DNA of 51,856 bases from Taibaiella sp. KBW10 (GCF_003852495.1 NZ_QAJI01000005.1:360239-412094); one strand, 5' to 3'; counted from the stretch's first letter, positions 16,254 through 25,470 are shown. Notes: generated by a model not told the origin, from the sequence alone. Translations and numbers: made by a program.

Positions 16254-18071
16254 ATGGATCGCAAATCAGTCATTGGTTTTGTATTGTTAATTGCTTTAGC
16301 CACTGGTTACATTTTTTATAGTAATCACTCTGCCAAAGAATATCAAGCAAAAAAAACTGCAGACTCTTTAGCTTATGCTAAAGCACATCCACAGCCTGTG
16401 CAAAACAGCACAAGTACTGTGATCAAAGACACCACTACCGCTATAGACAGTACCCTGCCTGCAGCCTTTAGAGGGGCAGAAAAATTGGTTACGGTAAGTA
16501 ACGGATTGGTAAGCCTTAATGTAACCACAAAAGGGGCTTTTCCGGTAGAAGCTAACTTACTTAAATTTAAGACTTATAGTCAGAAACCTTTATTGTTGTT
16601 CTCCGGTAAACAAGGCAATCGCCTGGCCTTTAAGATTCCGGTTGACGGAAAAGATATGTGGTCGGATGAGCTGTACTTTACACCCGAACAAAAAACGGGA
16701 ACAGATGGCAGCACGCAATTGATCATGACTGCTGATGTAGGTGCAGGTAAAAGTGTCGTCCTTACCTATTCTTTACCGAAAGACGGCTATATGATGGACG
16801 CCAGTCTACGGATGATCGGGATGTCGGAAGGTTTAGCAAAAACCAGCGAAATTCCGGTAGAATGGAAAACGGCGGCCCTGAGTACTGAAAAGGATTTGAA
16901 AAATGAGCGCACTAATGCACAGATGCATTTCCGCTATCAGGATGGGGAGCATGATTATAATACCATCTCCCGTACCCCAAAGAAATCAATAGACAAAGAG
17001 TTGCAATGGATGGGTGTAAAAACGCATTTCTTTAACTCTACCATCATTGCTGCAGAAAAGCCCTTCAAAAAAGGTGCTTATGATGCTGCGGAGCCTAAAG
17101 AAGATTCCAGTATTGTAGCTACTGATGTCAGCACCATGAGTATCCCGGTAATGGCTTCTAATGATTTTGCCTTCAATTTCAGATGGTATATCGGGCCTAA
17201 TGACTATAAAGTGCTTAAATCGTATAATTATGAAATGGAAGAAATGATTCCTTTAGGTTTCGGTATCTTCTTCTTTGTAAAATATATTGCGAAATGGGCG
17301 ATCCTTCCTTTATTTAATTTCTTAGCCTCCTTTATCTCCAATTTCGGGGTATTGATTATCGTCCTGACGCTGATCATCCGTTTATTCCTGTCTTTCTTTA
17401 CCTACAAAAGCTATCTGTCCTCTGCGAAGATGCGGGTATTGAAACCGGAGATTGATGAGTTAAAAGCGAAATACGGAGAGAACCAACAACAAATGGGTGT
17501 AGAGCAAATGAAACTGTATCGTACTGCCGGTGTCAATCCTTTAGGAGGATGCTTGCCGATGCTGTTACAAATGCCGTTCCTGTTGGCGATGTATTATGTA
17601 TTCCCGACCGCGATTCAATTACGCCAGGCCAAGTTCCTGTGGAGCGATGACTTATCTACTTATGATAATATCCTGAACCTGCCGTTTAACATCCCGTTCT
17701 ATGGTGATCACGTGAGTTTATTTACCTTATTAATGACTGTTTCCAGTTTATTGTTGGCGATTTACAGCAAGCAAATGACTGCCGGACAAGAAATGAGCGG
17801 CCCTAACGGACAAGTGATGAAATGGATGCCATACATCATGCCGATTATGTTCTTAGGTTGGTTTAATAACTTTGCAGCCGGTCTTACTTTCTACTACTTC
17901 TTCTCCAATATGTTGAGCTTGTTACAACAGTTTATCATTCAGAAATTCTTTATCAATGAAGCTAAAATTCATGCGAAGATCAAAGAAAACAGAAGCAAGC
18001 CTGCCGCTACCTCCAAATGGCAGCAAAAGCTGGAAGAAATTCAAAAAGTACAACAACAAAACAAAAAATAG
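16254..18071 (+). CDS. yidC: Membrane protein insertase YidC
   Basis: Inserts and folds inner-membrane proteins alone or with SecYEG. 605 residues, typical for the long Gram-negative form: an N-terminal membrane anchor (5-22), a large periplasmic beta domain (about 60-320) and the conserved 60KD_IMP core (about 350-570). The core has the hydrophilic-groove arginine in LIIRLFL (R376), the cytoplasmic helical hairpin (KMRVLKPEIDELKAKYGENQQQM) and GVNPLGGCLPMLLQMPFLLAMYY. The C-terminus is basic and Gln-rich. It ends before a 21-bp perfect hairpin and converges with the minus-strand lipid operon. Confidence 0.98.
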   Translation: MDRKSVIGFVLLIALATGYIFYSNHSAKEYQAKKTADSLAYAKAHPQPVQNSTSTVIKDTTTAIDSTLPAAFRGAEKLVTVSNGLVSLNVTTKGAFPVEANLLKFKTYSQKPLLLFSGKQGNRLAFKIPVDGKDMWSDELYFTPEQKTGTDGSTQLIMTADVGAGKSVVLTYSLPKDGYMMDASLRMIGMSEGLAKTSEIPVEWKTAALSTEKDLKNERTNAQMHFRYQDGEHDYNTISRTPKKSIDKELQWMGVKTHFFNSTIIAAEKPFKKGAYDAAEPKEDSSIVATDVSTMSIPVMASNDFAFNFRWYIGPNDYKVLKSYNYEMEEMIPLGFGIFFFVKYIAKWAILPLFNFLASFISNFGVLIIVLTLIIRLFLSFFTYKSYLSSAKMRVLKPEIDELKAKYGENQQQMGVEQMKLYRTAGVNPLGGCLPMLLQMPFLLAMYYVFPTAIQLRQAKFLWSDDLSTYDNILNLPFNIPFYGDHVSLFTLLMTVSSLLLAIYSKQMTAGQEMSGPNGQVMKWMPYIMPIMFLGWFNNFAAGLTFYYFFSNMLSLLQQFIIQKFFINEAKIHAKIKENRSKPAATSKWQQKLEEIQKVQQQNKK

Positions 18072-18085
18072 TCTTTTGTTTTAAG

Positions 18086-18130
18086 CACATAAAAAGCGCG
18101 GTCACCAAAGGTGACCGCGCTTTTTATGTG
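18086..18130. terminator. Bidirectional terminator between yidC and the lipid operon
   Basis: A perfect 21-bp stem (18086-18106 with 18110-18130) closes an AAA loop and carries A5/T5 runs inside the arms. It lies between convergent stops at 18071 and 18162, so it can terminate both transcripts. Confidence 0.88.
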
Positions 18131-18161
18131 TACTGCTTTCTTAATCGGAATATATATGTGC

Positions 18162-18647
18162 TTATTGTACGCCGTCCATGGGTTCATCTACAGGAGGTGT
18201 TGCATTCGGATGTACAACGGGCTGTTCTACTTTTTTCTCCTCTTTTTCGGGAGGGCAACCCGGAGGCATCGTTTTATTCAGGAAATTAATATAGCTGCCG
18301 TATTGGTTCATTAGGTTGTAGCCTTCACCCGTTAGGGTGAGCCAGCCTTGCCTGCCGAAGCCGATTACTGCTTTCATTAAACCCGTACTGGTAATGATGT
18401 CCCAAAAGGATTCCAGAGGCTTTCCTGCCGGAACGGTAATCTTATTAGGGGTCAGTATTTCTTTTACAAAATTGAGGTCTCTGCGGTCACCGTTATTGTA
18501 TAGTTCTCTAAGGCATACATCGATCAAAATGGCCTCTACATCTTTGGGGCTGAACTGGGGTTGCGGCACTGCCGGAGCCTTGGTTGCGTTTGCTGCTGCT
18601 GTGATTCCTCTTTTTTTTAGCCTATTTATCGTTTCTTTTGATTTCAT
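18162..18647 (-). CDS. Conserved-looking hypothetical protein, last gene of the lipid operon
   Basis: 161 residues, no signal peptide or membrane segment; family not recognised. The basic N-terminus (MKSKETINRLKKRG) leads to an Ala/Pro-rich linker. A globular helical part follows (FSPKDVEAILIDVCLRELY to ESFWDIITSTG), then VIGFGRQGWLTLTGEGYNLMNQYG, whose Leu-Thr-Glu-Gly turn resembles the wing of a winged-helix fold (weak inference). The tail is Pro/Glu-rich and disordered. It starts 49 bases after the psd stop and is probably cotranscribed with it. Confidence 0.65.
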   Translation of the reverse strand: MKSKETINRLKKRGITAAANATKAPAVPQPQFSPKDVEAILIDVCLRELYNNGDRRDLNFVKEILTPNKITVPAGKPLESFWDIITSTGLMKAVIGFGRQGWLTLTGEGYNLMNQYGSYINFLNKTMPPGCPPEKEEKKVEQPVVHPNATPPVDEPMDGVQ

Positions 18648-18696
18648 ACTATTCTTGTCTGTTGTTGAAACAATAAATATACTACAATTTTGAGAT

Positions 18697-19362
18697 TCAG
18701 ACTTTTGCCAATATGGTTTGTCCGCCTTTTACTTTATCTCCGATGTTAACCTCAATCTTTGTGCCCACCGGGAAGTAGATATCTACACGGGAACCGAAAC
18801 GGATGAATCCGAATTCTGCATTTTGCTCAATAGTTTGTCCGTCTTTTACATAATAACAGATGCGGCGGGCCAAGGCTCCGGCAATCTGGCGCATGAGTAA
18901 CGTAATCTGGTTGTTGCCCACCACTACAGTCGTCCGTTCGTTTTCTGTAGATGATTTTGGATGCCAGGCCACCAGGTATTTACCCGGATGGTATTTTACA
19001 TATTTGATCAGTCCTTTGATCGGGCTACGGTTTACGTGCACATTCAAGGGAGACATGAAAATAGATACCTGTAATCTTTTATCTTTAAAATATTCTGTTT
19101 CTGTTGTTTCTTCAATAACCACTACTTTGCCATCGGCAGGTGCCACGATCACATTGTCGCCTTGTGTGAAGGTGCGGTTAGGTATGCGGAAAAACCAAAG
19201 TACCCAAAACCATAAAAGGAAAAATCCTGTTTGTAAGAACCAGTAGATAATCTGGAATCCGCAGCCGGGTTTGTTTAAAAAATAATGGTTCAATCCTGCC
19301 AGGATAACGAATAGAACAGAGGCAATGGTGATATACTTATAGCCTTCGCGATGAATAGTCAT
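18697..19362 (-). CDS. psd: Phosphatidylserine decarboxylase family protein
   Basis: Makes phosphatidylethanolamine from phosphatidylserine in the inner membrane. 221 residues, the short form common in Bacteroidota. Two hydrophobic N-terminal segments (about 11-30 and 38-58) are followed by the catalytic domain: VAPADGKVV (73-81), SIFMSPLNVHVNRSP (100-114) and the self-cleavage site FGSRVD. There the bond between G190 and S191 would break to give the pyruvoyl group. The start is ATG 19362 (MTIHREGYKY); an upstream codon at 19392 gives a poorer N-terminus. It lies 42 bases after cdsA in the same operon. Confidence 0.93.
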   Translation of the reverse strand: MTIHREGYKYITIASVLFVILAGLNHYFLNKPGCGFQIIYWFLQTGFFLLWFWVLWFFRIPNRTFTQGDNVIVAPADGKVVVIEETTETEYFKDKRLQVSIFMSPLNVHVNRSPIKGLIKYVKYHPGKYLVAWHPKSSTENERTTVVVGNNQITLLMRQIAGALARRICYYVKDGQTIEQNAEFGFIRFGSRVDIYFPVGTKIEVNIGDKVKGGQTILAKV

Positions 19363-19404
19363 AGTAAAATATTTGTTGAAAATAAGGGGCAAAAATAAAT
19401 GAAA

Positions 19405-20229
19405 TTAAGGAGCAAATGCAAACATAATGTAAATAAATGCAAAGGGTAAGGCCGCCAATAAGGAATCAAAGCGATCCAGCGCTCCGCCGTGCCCCGGCAT
19501 AATGTTGCCTGAGTCTTTGATGCCGGCCAGTCGTTTTAATTTAGATTCCAGCAAATCGCCGGCAGTACCCGCAAATGCAGCACAGGCGGCTAAAGCCATC
19601 CAATCTACAGGATGGTATAAGGAAGTATAATGTGCCCAGATAGCAGCGCCACCGATGGTCAGTAAAGCACCTCCGATGGTTCCTTCCCATGTTTTTTTGG
19701 GCGATATAGGAGAAAAGGGGGTCCGGCCAATAAAAGAGCCGACAATATAAGCCATCGTATCATTCATCCAGATCATTAAGATGAGTGCGAGCGGAATGGC
19801 AAAATTAATGGTCCATAATTGTACCAGTAAAGCCATCGGCACGGCAACGTAGACTAAACCAACCAAGCTCATCATACCGGCTGTTAGCGCGGTGCGCTTT
19901 GCTAAAACCGCCACGAAAAGAAGGATTATAGGAATCATAGACAGCATAGCCGTCGCAACGCCACCGGTAGAGGCAAGATTGATGCCCACAAAAACCAACA
20001 GGCCCAGAAGTTGGGTGACCCATTCGAGGTATGGAGGAAAGTAAGCTTCTTTAAAAATATGTTGAGACAGGCGGTAAAACTCCCGGATGCCCAGAAATTG
20101 AACCAGCAGCGCCAAACCGAAAATACCAAAAACAGAATGCGTCCATAAATGTCCCAACAAACCAAACATCATAAGGGCGGCAAAGACAATAGCGGAACCT
20201 AAACGGGTAAAAAATACAGGCCAGTTCAT
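19405..20229 (-). CDS. cdsA: Phosphatidate cytidylyltransferase
   Basis: Makes CDP-diacylglycerol from phosphatidic acid and CTP, the branch point of phospholipid synthesis. 274 residues, with about eight membrane segments. The CdsA signature is at 226-256 (DLLESKLKRLAGIKDSGN, then PGHGGALDRFDS), preceded by the conserved SPKKTWEGTIGG (176-187). It starts 3 bases after the stop of the CPBP protease gene, so coupling is likely. It supplies the precursor from which a PssA encoded elsewhere makes the substrate of the adjacent Psd. Confidence 0.95.
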   Translation of the reverse strand: MNWPVFFTRLGSAIVFAALMMFGLLGHLWTHSVFGIFGLALLVQFLGIREFYRLSQHIFKEAYFPPYLEWVTQLLGLLVFVGINLASTGGVATAMLSMIPIILLFVAVLAKRTALTAGMMSLVGLVYVAVPMALLVQLWTINFAIPLALILMIWMNDTMAYIVGSFIGRTPFSPISPKKTWEGTIGGALLTIGGAAIWAHYTSLYHPVDWMALAACAAFAGTAGDLLESKLKRLAGIKDSGNIMPGHGGALDRFDSLLAALPFAFIYIMFAFAP

Positions 20230-20232
20230 AAA

Positions 20233-21168
20233 TCAGGATAAATTCGGGTTTGGATGATTATTTATATAGCTCATGCCCCAAAGTTTCGGGGAGGGTGTTT
20301 TCCCTTTTACGGTTTGTTTAAAGGCGATATACACAATAACCCCACCAATAAGCATCATACTCACTGCAATGGCGATGGGAAAAGCCTCTATATCCATTTC
20401 CGGATGTTTAGAGATCAAGTATACCTGTACAACCTGTATGGCATTGTTAAAAAAGTGCAAGATGATATTGTACCAGATATTACCGGTATAATGATATACA
20501 AGGCCCAAAACGAATCCGGCAATAGCAACGGGTAAAAAATTATAAACACTCCCATGAAAAGAAGCAAAGAATATACTTACGGCGACGATGCTCCAAACAG
20601 GGTTTTTGATAAATGAGTTGGTAAAGCGCTGGACAATACCCCTGAAAAATACTTCTTCACAGATGGCGGGCACCAAGGCAATCACCCCGATACGAACCAG
20701 CAGATCACCTATGGTCTTCATTTGCAACATGGAGGATTCCAATTGCTTGCGTTGCTCCTGAAGCGAATCTGCGGCTTTCCCGAAAGGCAAAGATTGTATG
20801 AGGGGAGTACTGCCCAAAATCAGGCTCAGCAAACCCAGAGAGAGCAGTATAACCCAAAGGATACTTTGTCCTTGTACTGGTTTAAAAGACAGGAATGCTT
20901 TTGGCCGCTCAGGAATAAGGTAGATAAAGAGTAGGGCCGGTAAAAGAAAAGTAAGTACTTGGTTCAGGGTAGTGATAGAAAGTATCCCTATGGTTTCTTG
21001 CGTATTTAAGGCCGTCTTTTTTGCACTGATCTGCGCGAAATCAATGTGTAAGACTTGTGCCAGCCCGGACAATACCACCAGTAATAAAAGACTGCACAGG
21101 AAATACAGGCATAAAAATATAAGCAGTTGTATGGCCACGGATTGTCGCCGTAGTTGGAATAATCGCAT
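20233..21168 (-). CDS. CPBP-family intramembrane metalloprotease
   Basis: 311 residues with about eight hydrophobic segments. The CPBP/CAAX-protease signature is complete: EEVFFRG (E171, E172, R176), H205 in FFASFHG and H238 in ILHFFNN, the expected metal-binding residues of the Rce1 fold. Bacterial members cleave within the membrane or help bacteriocin maturation and immunity; the substrate here is unknown. It is the first gene of an operon with cdsA and psd, so a link to membrane homeostasis is plausible but inferred. A promoter box lies 23 bases upstream. Confidence 0.88.
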   Translation of the reverse strand: MRLFQLRRQSVAIQLLIFLCLYFLCSLLLLVVLSGLAQVLHIDFAQISAKKTALNTQETIGILSITTLNQVLTFLLPALLFIYLIPERPKAFLSFKPVQGQSILWVILLSLGLLSLILGSTPLIQSLPFGKAADSLQEQRKQLESSMLQMKTIGDLLVRIGVIALVPAICEEVFFRGIVQRFTNSFIKNPVWSIVAVSIFFASFHGSVYNFLPVAIAGFVLGLVYHYTGNIWYNIILHFFNNAIQVVQVYLISKHPEMDIEAFPIAIAVSMMLIGGVIVYIAFKQTVKGKTPSPKLWGMSYINNHPNPNLS

Positions 21169-21181
21169 GAATTAATCTTAT

Positions 21182-21216
21182 AATGGATTGCAAAGATACT
21201 TATTGCAATGGATTGC
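21182..21216 (-). promoter_or_regulatory. Promoter of the CPBP-cdsA-psd operon with a direct repeat
   Basis: TATCTTTG on the minus strand (21191-21198) matches the -7 box, 23 bases before the ATG at 21168. Two copies of AATGGATTGC (21182-21191 and 21207-21216, 25 bases apart start to start) flank the box. They could be operator half sites. Confidence 0.45.
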
Positions 21217-21287
21217 GGTGTCATCCTTCCTAATTTTACCAAATGCCTTGAAAAATTGCACGTTGAATTAATCCGCCGGGAAGCATA

Positions 21288-21326
21288 CAAAAACAATTGG
21301 CACCGCTCAAGAGCGGTGCCAATTGT
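21288..21326 (-). terminator. Terminator of the GH3 fusion gene
   Basis: A perfect 16-bp stem (21293-21308 with 21311-21326, near-zero formal loop, so the real loop is larger) is followed on the minus strand by a T5 run. It lies 20 bases past the stop at 21346. Confidence 0.88.
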
Positions 21327-21345
21327 AGCAAATAGGGTTAAGGCC

Positions 21346-24324
21346 TTAATTGTAGCCCAAAGCCTTATAAATATAATCTTGTGCTACGGTGCGTACACTT
21401 AATTTATTGATCAGGTTATTGTCGGCAGTTGGATTGATGCGGTTAGACAGGAAGACGAAGACAATGCCTGTTTTAGGATCGGCCCATACACAGGTGCCGG
21501 TAAAGCCCTGGTGGCCGAAGGTGCTTTTACTACAGTATTCCGATGCAGGGCCGCCGTCGCCTGCGCGTTTTTCCGGTTTGTCAAATCCGTAGCCCCTTCT
21601 GCTGGTGCCCGAACGGTAGCCCGTAAAATACTCGACTGTTTGCGGGCTGAACATCTGTTTGCCCCTGTAAGTTCCACCATTGGCCAGCATCTGCATGATA
21701 ATACCGAGGTCTTCCGCATTGGAGAACAGCCCGGCATGCCCGGCCGTACCGCCCATCATTGCAGCAGCCATATCGTGTACATAGCCTTGGAGTTGCTGAT
21801 AGCGGAAGTAATTATCGCGTTCTGTTGGCGCACATCGTAATTGCCAATTGCGCTCCCAGGGATTGTATAAAGTGTTTTTTAGCCCCAAAGGCTGATAGAA
21901 GGTCTTTTCTACATATTCATCCAAAGGCATTTTGGTAATGGCCTCTACCACTTTTTGCAGGAAGATAAAGTCAAGGTCGCTATATACATAAGCAGCAGGA
22001 TAGCTTACAGGACTTTCCAGGATCGTTTTCCAAATGGTATCGGTATAATTCTGGTTCATAAACATCCCGGAGGCTACGGGAACAGTATATCTCCCGCTTT
22101 TAAAAGCGGCATAGATTGCAGGATTAGGTCCTGTACTGTCAAGGGTGCTTTTGTAAAAAGGAATCCAGGCTTTTAGCCCGGCCTGATGTAATAAAATATT
22201 GCTGATCTTCAGGCTCGCTTTATTACTTCCTTTTACAAAGGGTAAATAATCGCCTAAGGTATAGTTCAGATTGATCTTGCCTTGTTCATACAGCTTCATC
22301 ACCGCCAGCGTCGTTGCCGCCAGCTTGGTTACTGAAGCCACATCAAATAAGGTTTGATCAACGATAGGCGTGCTGCTCCCATAACTGTAGGCGCCATAAT
22401 TTTTCTTGTATACGACCTGTCCGTCTTTCATCGCCAACACCTGGCAACCGGGAAAGACCCCTTTAACGATGGATCCTTTCAGGTAGCTGTCTAATGCTTC
22501 TATCGCAGCAGGGTTTTTAATAAGATTGGTCGCAATGGTTACGGGATTCGTTGTCGTTTGTGTGGTGACGGGAGTATTGACCACTGCCGTTTTTGTGGGA
22601 ACGGCCGTGCTTGGGATATTCCGCGTCGCTCCGCTGCTGTTGTAAGTACCGGCTGTTGGACACGGCTGTACCGGTAGAACGCCTTTTGCCGTCATTCTGC
22701 CTAATAATACATTTAGTGTAGCCAGGTAAGTGGCATAATTCTCTTCATAGGCAATGATGCTGGAACCGGCACCGCAGATATACTTCGAGGCATAAGCATT
22801 ACCGAAATTGAGGAAGATCGTTTTGTCCGAAAGGGTCAATTGTTTTAGAAAGGCCAATTGCATGGCATCAATGCCATAATTGTCTTTAGGATACAAGTTC
22901 AAGTCCTGCATGCCGATAATGACCGCATCATATTTTTTAAGGTTATTTACCAGCACATCCATTCTTGCGGCACTTTGATTTTTGGCAAAGCTAAAGATAG
23001 TGGTATTGGGTAAAGCCGCTTTAAGCATATTGTAAAAAGCTTTACTATCTGTAGCCGTCGTGTTCTCGTCTTTACCTACCGATACGTAAGCATACGATGC
23101 ATTGGGGCGCATTGCTAATTTATCCAGTATATGATTGTTGTCTTTTACTAAGGTGATGGCGGCAGCGGCTACTTGCTCAAATATGGCTTGCGTATAACGG
23201 TTCAGGTCTACAGTCGCATTCGCTACCGGTATCGTTTGATAGGTATGTAGCCCGGCATCATATTTAGCATTCAGGATTTTTCGCACACTCTTTTCTAACC
23301 TTGCAGCGGTGATCTTTTTATGCTTGATGGCATCCTGGATTTTTGCAATGGCTTTAGGTACATCTTCCGAAAATAAGAGTACGTCATTGCCAGCCAGAAA
23401 GGCCTGCAAATCGGCTTCTCCATTCGGATAAAACTTTGTAACCCCTTTCATATTCAGGGCATCGGTAAAGATCAGACCTTTAAAGCCCATTTCATTTTGC
23501 AATAAATCGGTTACGATTGGATAAGATAAGGTGGAAGGTACATCTTTGCGAGATTCGTAAGCCGGTAAGGATAAATGTGCGATCATTACACTCTGTACCT
23601 TAGCCTGAAATAATTTCCGGAAAGGATACAATTCAAGATCGTTCAGTTGCTGTTTGGTCTTCGAGATGACGGGCAGGTCGAGGTGCGAATCAACGGAAAC
23701 GTCACCATGGCCGGGAAAGTGTTTTACGCAAGCCATTACGCCATTGTCCTGCAATCCTTTTGTGAAAGCGCTGCCCATTATGGACACCCATTCCTTATTG
23801 TCACCAAAAGAGCGGAAGTTGATCACCGGGTTATCGGGATTGTTGTTCACATCAATATCCGGTGCAAAGTCTATATGTACCCCGAGCCTTTTGCATTGGT
23901 AAGCAATGGCAGTGGCCATTTGTTCCATCAAGGAAGGGTTTCGGGTGGCTCCTAACATCATTTGTCTCGGAAAATTCTGCACACCGGTCAGGCGCATGCC
24001 CAAGCCCCATTCTGCATCCATACCGATCAATAAAGGTACTTTACTCGATCTCTGAAAAATATTGGTTTGGTTAGCCTGTGCTTCAGCAGTTCCCTGCATA
24101 AAGATTAATCCGCCAACCAGCCGGTTGTCAATCAGTGCCTGAATTTGCCCTTGGTTATATTTCTCTCCGCCGGAATAGGCGGCTACCATAAACAGTTGTC
24201 CTATTTTTTCTTTTTCAGATAATTGGTTGTACACACTGTCTACCCATCGTTGTCTGGAAGATTGTGCAAAAGTCAGGTGTACCGTGCCGGTGATCAGTAA
24301 CAGGCCAAAAATAAGTTTCTTCAT
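21346..24324 (-). CDS. GH3 beta-N-acetylhexosaminidase fused to a beta-lactamase-fold serine hydrolase
   Basis: 992 residues with a signal peptide (1-20). Residues about 25-360 are a GH3 NagZ-like barrel with KHFPGHGDVSVDSHLDLP (201-218, containing the NagZ acid/base His206-Asp208 pair) and the nucleophile D288 in IFTDALNM. Residues about 380-555 resemble the second GH3 domain. A Thr/Pro/Asn-rich linker (about 557-600) leads to a class C beta-lactamase-like domain (about 605-985) with SVTK (S664, K667), YSDLD (Y781) and HQGFTG in the KTG position. The pairing suggests a periplasmic enzyme attacking amino sugars and the peptide or ester part of peptidoglycan. The start is ATG 24324; an open extension to 24405 has no signal-peptide logic. 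Confidence 0.9.
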   Translation of the reverse strand: MKKLIFGLLLITGTVHLTFAQSSRQRWVDSVYNQLSEKEKIGQLFMVAAYSGGEKYNQGQIQALIDNRLVGGLIFMQGTAEAQANQTNIFQRSSKVPLLIGMDAEWGLGMRLTGVQNFPRQMMLGATRNPSLMEQMATAIAYQCKRLGVHIDFAPDIDVNNNPDNPVINFRSFGDNKEWVSIMGSAFTKGLQDNGVMACVKHFPGHGDVSVDSHLDLPVISKTKQQLNDLELYPFRKLFQAKVQSVMIAHLSLPAYESRKDVPSTLSYPIVTDLLQNEMGFKGLIFTDALNMKGVTKFYPNGEADLQAFLAGNDVLLFSEDVPKAIAKIQDAIKHKKITAARLEKSVRKILNAKYDAGLHTYQTIPVANATVDLNRYTQAIFEQVAAAAITLVKDNNHILDKLAMRPNASYAYVSVGKDENTTATDSKAFYNMLKAALPNTTIFSFAKNQSAARMDVLVNNLKKYDAVIIGMQDLNLYPKDNYGIDAMQLAFLKQLTLSDKTIFLNFGNAYASKYICGAGSSIIAYEENYATYLATLNVLLGRMTAKGVLPVQPCPTAGTYNSSGATRNIPSTAVPTKTAVVNTPVTTQTTTNPVTIATNLIKNPAAIEALDSYLKGSIVKGVFPGCQVLAMKDGQVVYKKNYGAYSYGSSTPIVDQTLFDVASVTKLAATTLAVMKLYEQGKINLNYTLGDYLPFVKGSNKASLKISNILLHQAGLKAWIPFYKSTLDSTGPNPAIYAAFKSGRYTVPVASGMFMNQNYTDTIWKTILESPVSYPAAYVYSDLDFIFLQKVVEAITKMPLDEYVEKTFYQPLGLKNTLYNPWERNWQLRCAPTERDNYFRYQQLQGYVHDMAAAMMGGTAGHAGLFSNAEDLGIIMQMLANGGTYRGKQMFSPQTVEYFTGYRSGTSRRGYGFDKPEKRAGDGGPASEYCSKSTFGHQGFTGTCVWADPKTGIVFVFLSNRINPTADNNLINKLSVRTVAQDYIYKALGYN

Positions 24325-24478
24325 ATATATAAATCCGGGGTATAGAATATGCGATAATGATATTTGCAAATTAAAACAAATTCGGGCGTTACCGTATGTA
24401 TTCACACTTAAAAAAGAAATAAAATATCATAAAACCAAATTTAACAGGCATTGTGAAGGCTGATGATGCCCAATGCGC

Positions 24479-24486
24479 TACTTTTG
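24479..24486 (+). promoter_or_regulatory. -7 element upstream of the ECF sigma factor gene
   Basis: TACTTTTG matches TAnnTTTG, 57 bases before the ATG at 24544. No -33 TTTG was found at a suitable distance. A housekeeping rather than self-dependent promoter is the simple reading. Confidence 0.4.
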
Positions 24487-24543
24487 AATGATAAATTTTT
24501 AAGTAGTTTAAAGTAAAATGGCCGGAAGCCCGTCTTCCTGTGT

Positions 24544-25119
24544 ATGAACCATTCAATTGCTTCACCTATGCCCGAGAACAATGCTCTGTCTATTACCGAT
24601 ACCGTCAAAAAATACGGGTCTCAGCTGCTGGGCTTTATTAAGGGAAAGGTAAAAAAACTGGAAGATGCAGAAGATGTGTTGCAGGATGTTTGGTACCAGT
24701 TTAGCCGTCTGACCAATATTAATGAACTGGAAAGCGTAAGCGGCTGGCTATACTTTGTCGCCAAAAATAAAATTACAGACCTATATCGTAAACGAACAAC
24801 AGATTCTCTGGAAGATTATACCTATGAAACGGAAGATGGGGAATTTAATATAAAAGATGTCTTACTTTTGGATGATAGTAATCATCCCGAATTAACGATG
24901 TTTAAGGAGGTGTTCTGGAAAGCCTTTATGGAGGCGTTGGCAGAGCTACCCGAGCATCAGCGCGATACTTTTGTATTGAATGAAATTGAAGACAAAACAT
25001 TGCAGGAGATTGCCGATATGCAACAGGAAAATATTAAAACGGTCATTAGTCGTAAAGGTTATGCGGTAAAGCACCTGCGTAAACGGCTGGAACCTTTGTA
25101 CCGGGAATTGTATTCATAA
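24544..25119 (+). CDS. ECF-family RNA polymerase sigma factor
   Basis: 191 residues with sigma region 2 (about 20-85; DAEDVLQDVWYQFSR and GWLYFVAKNKITDLYRKR) and region 4 (about 128-185; LPEHQRDTFVLNEIEDKTLQEIADMQQENIKTVISRKGYAVKHLRKRL). There is no long C-terminal extension. It directs transcription from alternative promoters. No FecR-like or zinc-finger anti-sigma gene is adjacent; instead a small membrane protein begins 13 bases later, a possible but unproven regulator. A second Met (codon 9) could also start the protein. Confidence 0.93.
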   Translation: MNHSIASPMPENNALSITDTVKKYGSQLLGFIKGKVKKLEDAEDVLQDVWYQFSRLTNINELESVSGWLYFVAKNKITDLYRKRTTDSLEDYTYETEDGEFNIKDVLLLDDSNHPELTMFKEVFWKAFMEALAELPEHQRDTFVLNEIEDKTLQEIADMQQENIKTVISRKGYAVKHLRKRLEPLYRELYS

Positions 25120-25132
25120 AAACTAATTGAAA

Positions 25133-25447
25133 ATGAGGAATCATACACGCGGCAGAAAACCATTCTTTTTATTATTTATCGCCTTCTTTTTTTTAATCGG
25201 ATGGCTGGTGATGTTTTTGTGGAATGCAATCTTACCCGATCTACTGGGGATTAAACAGATTGGGTATTGGCAGTCTATTGGCCTGCTGGCCTTATGCCGC
25301 ATCCTATTCGGACATTTCGGCTTTAAAGGAAGACCGGGACCCGGCGGACGCTTTGGTGGTGGGGAGCGTTTTAAAGAACGCATGATGAATATGACGGATG
25401 AAGAGCGCGAACGCTTACAACGCTTATGGCGGAATAAGTGTTCCTGA
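25133..25447 (+). CDS. Small membrane protein next to the ECF sigma factor
   Basis: 104 residues; family not recognised. The basic N-terminus (MRNHTRGRKP) precedes two hydrophobic segments (about 11-34 and 42-60). A Gly/Arg-rich linker (GFKGRPGPGGRFGGGERF) follows, then an acidic/basic helical tail (MMNMTDEERERLQRLWRNKC) faintly like the start of a Spy/CpxP helix. The start is ATG 25133; the TTG at 25127 is in frame but less likely. With 13 bases to the sigma gene it is cotranscribed and ends before a strong terminator. A role in sensing or sigma control is only suggested by context. Confidence 0.75.
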   Translation: MRNHTRGRKPFFLLFIAFFFLIGWLVMFLWNAILPDLLGIKQIGYWQSIGLLALCRILFGHFGFKGRPGPGGRFGGGERFKERMMNMTDEERERLQRLWRNKCS

Positions 25448-25470
25448 TAGAAAATAAAAACTTGCCTGAA

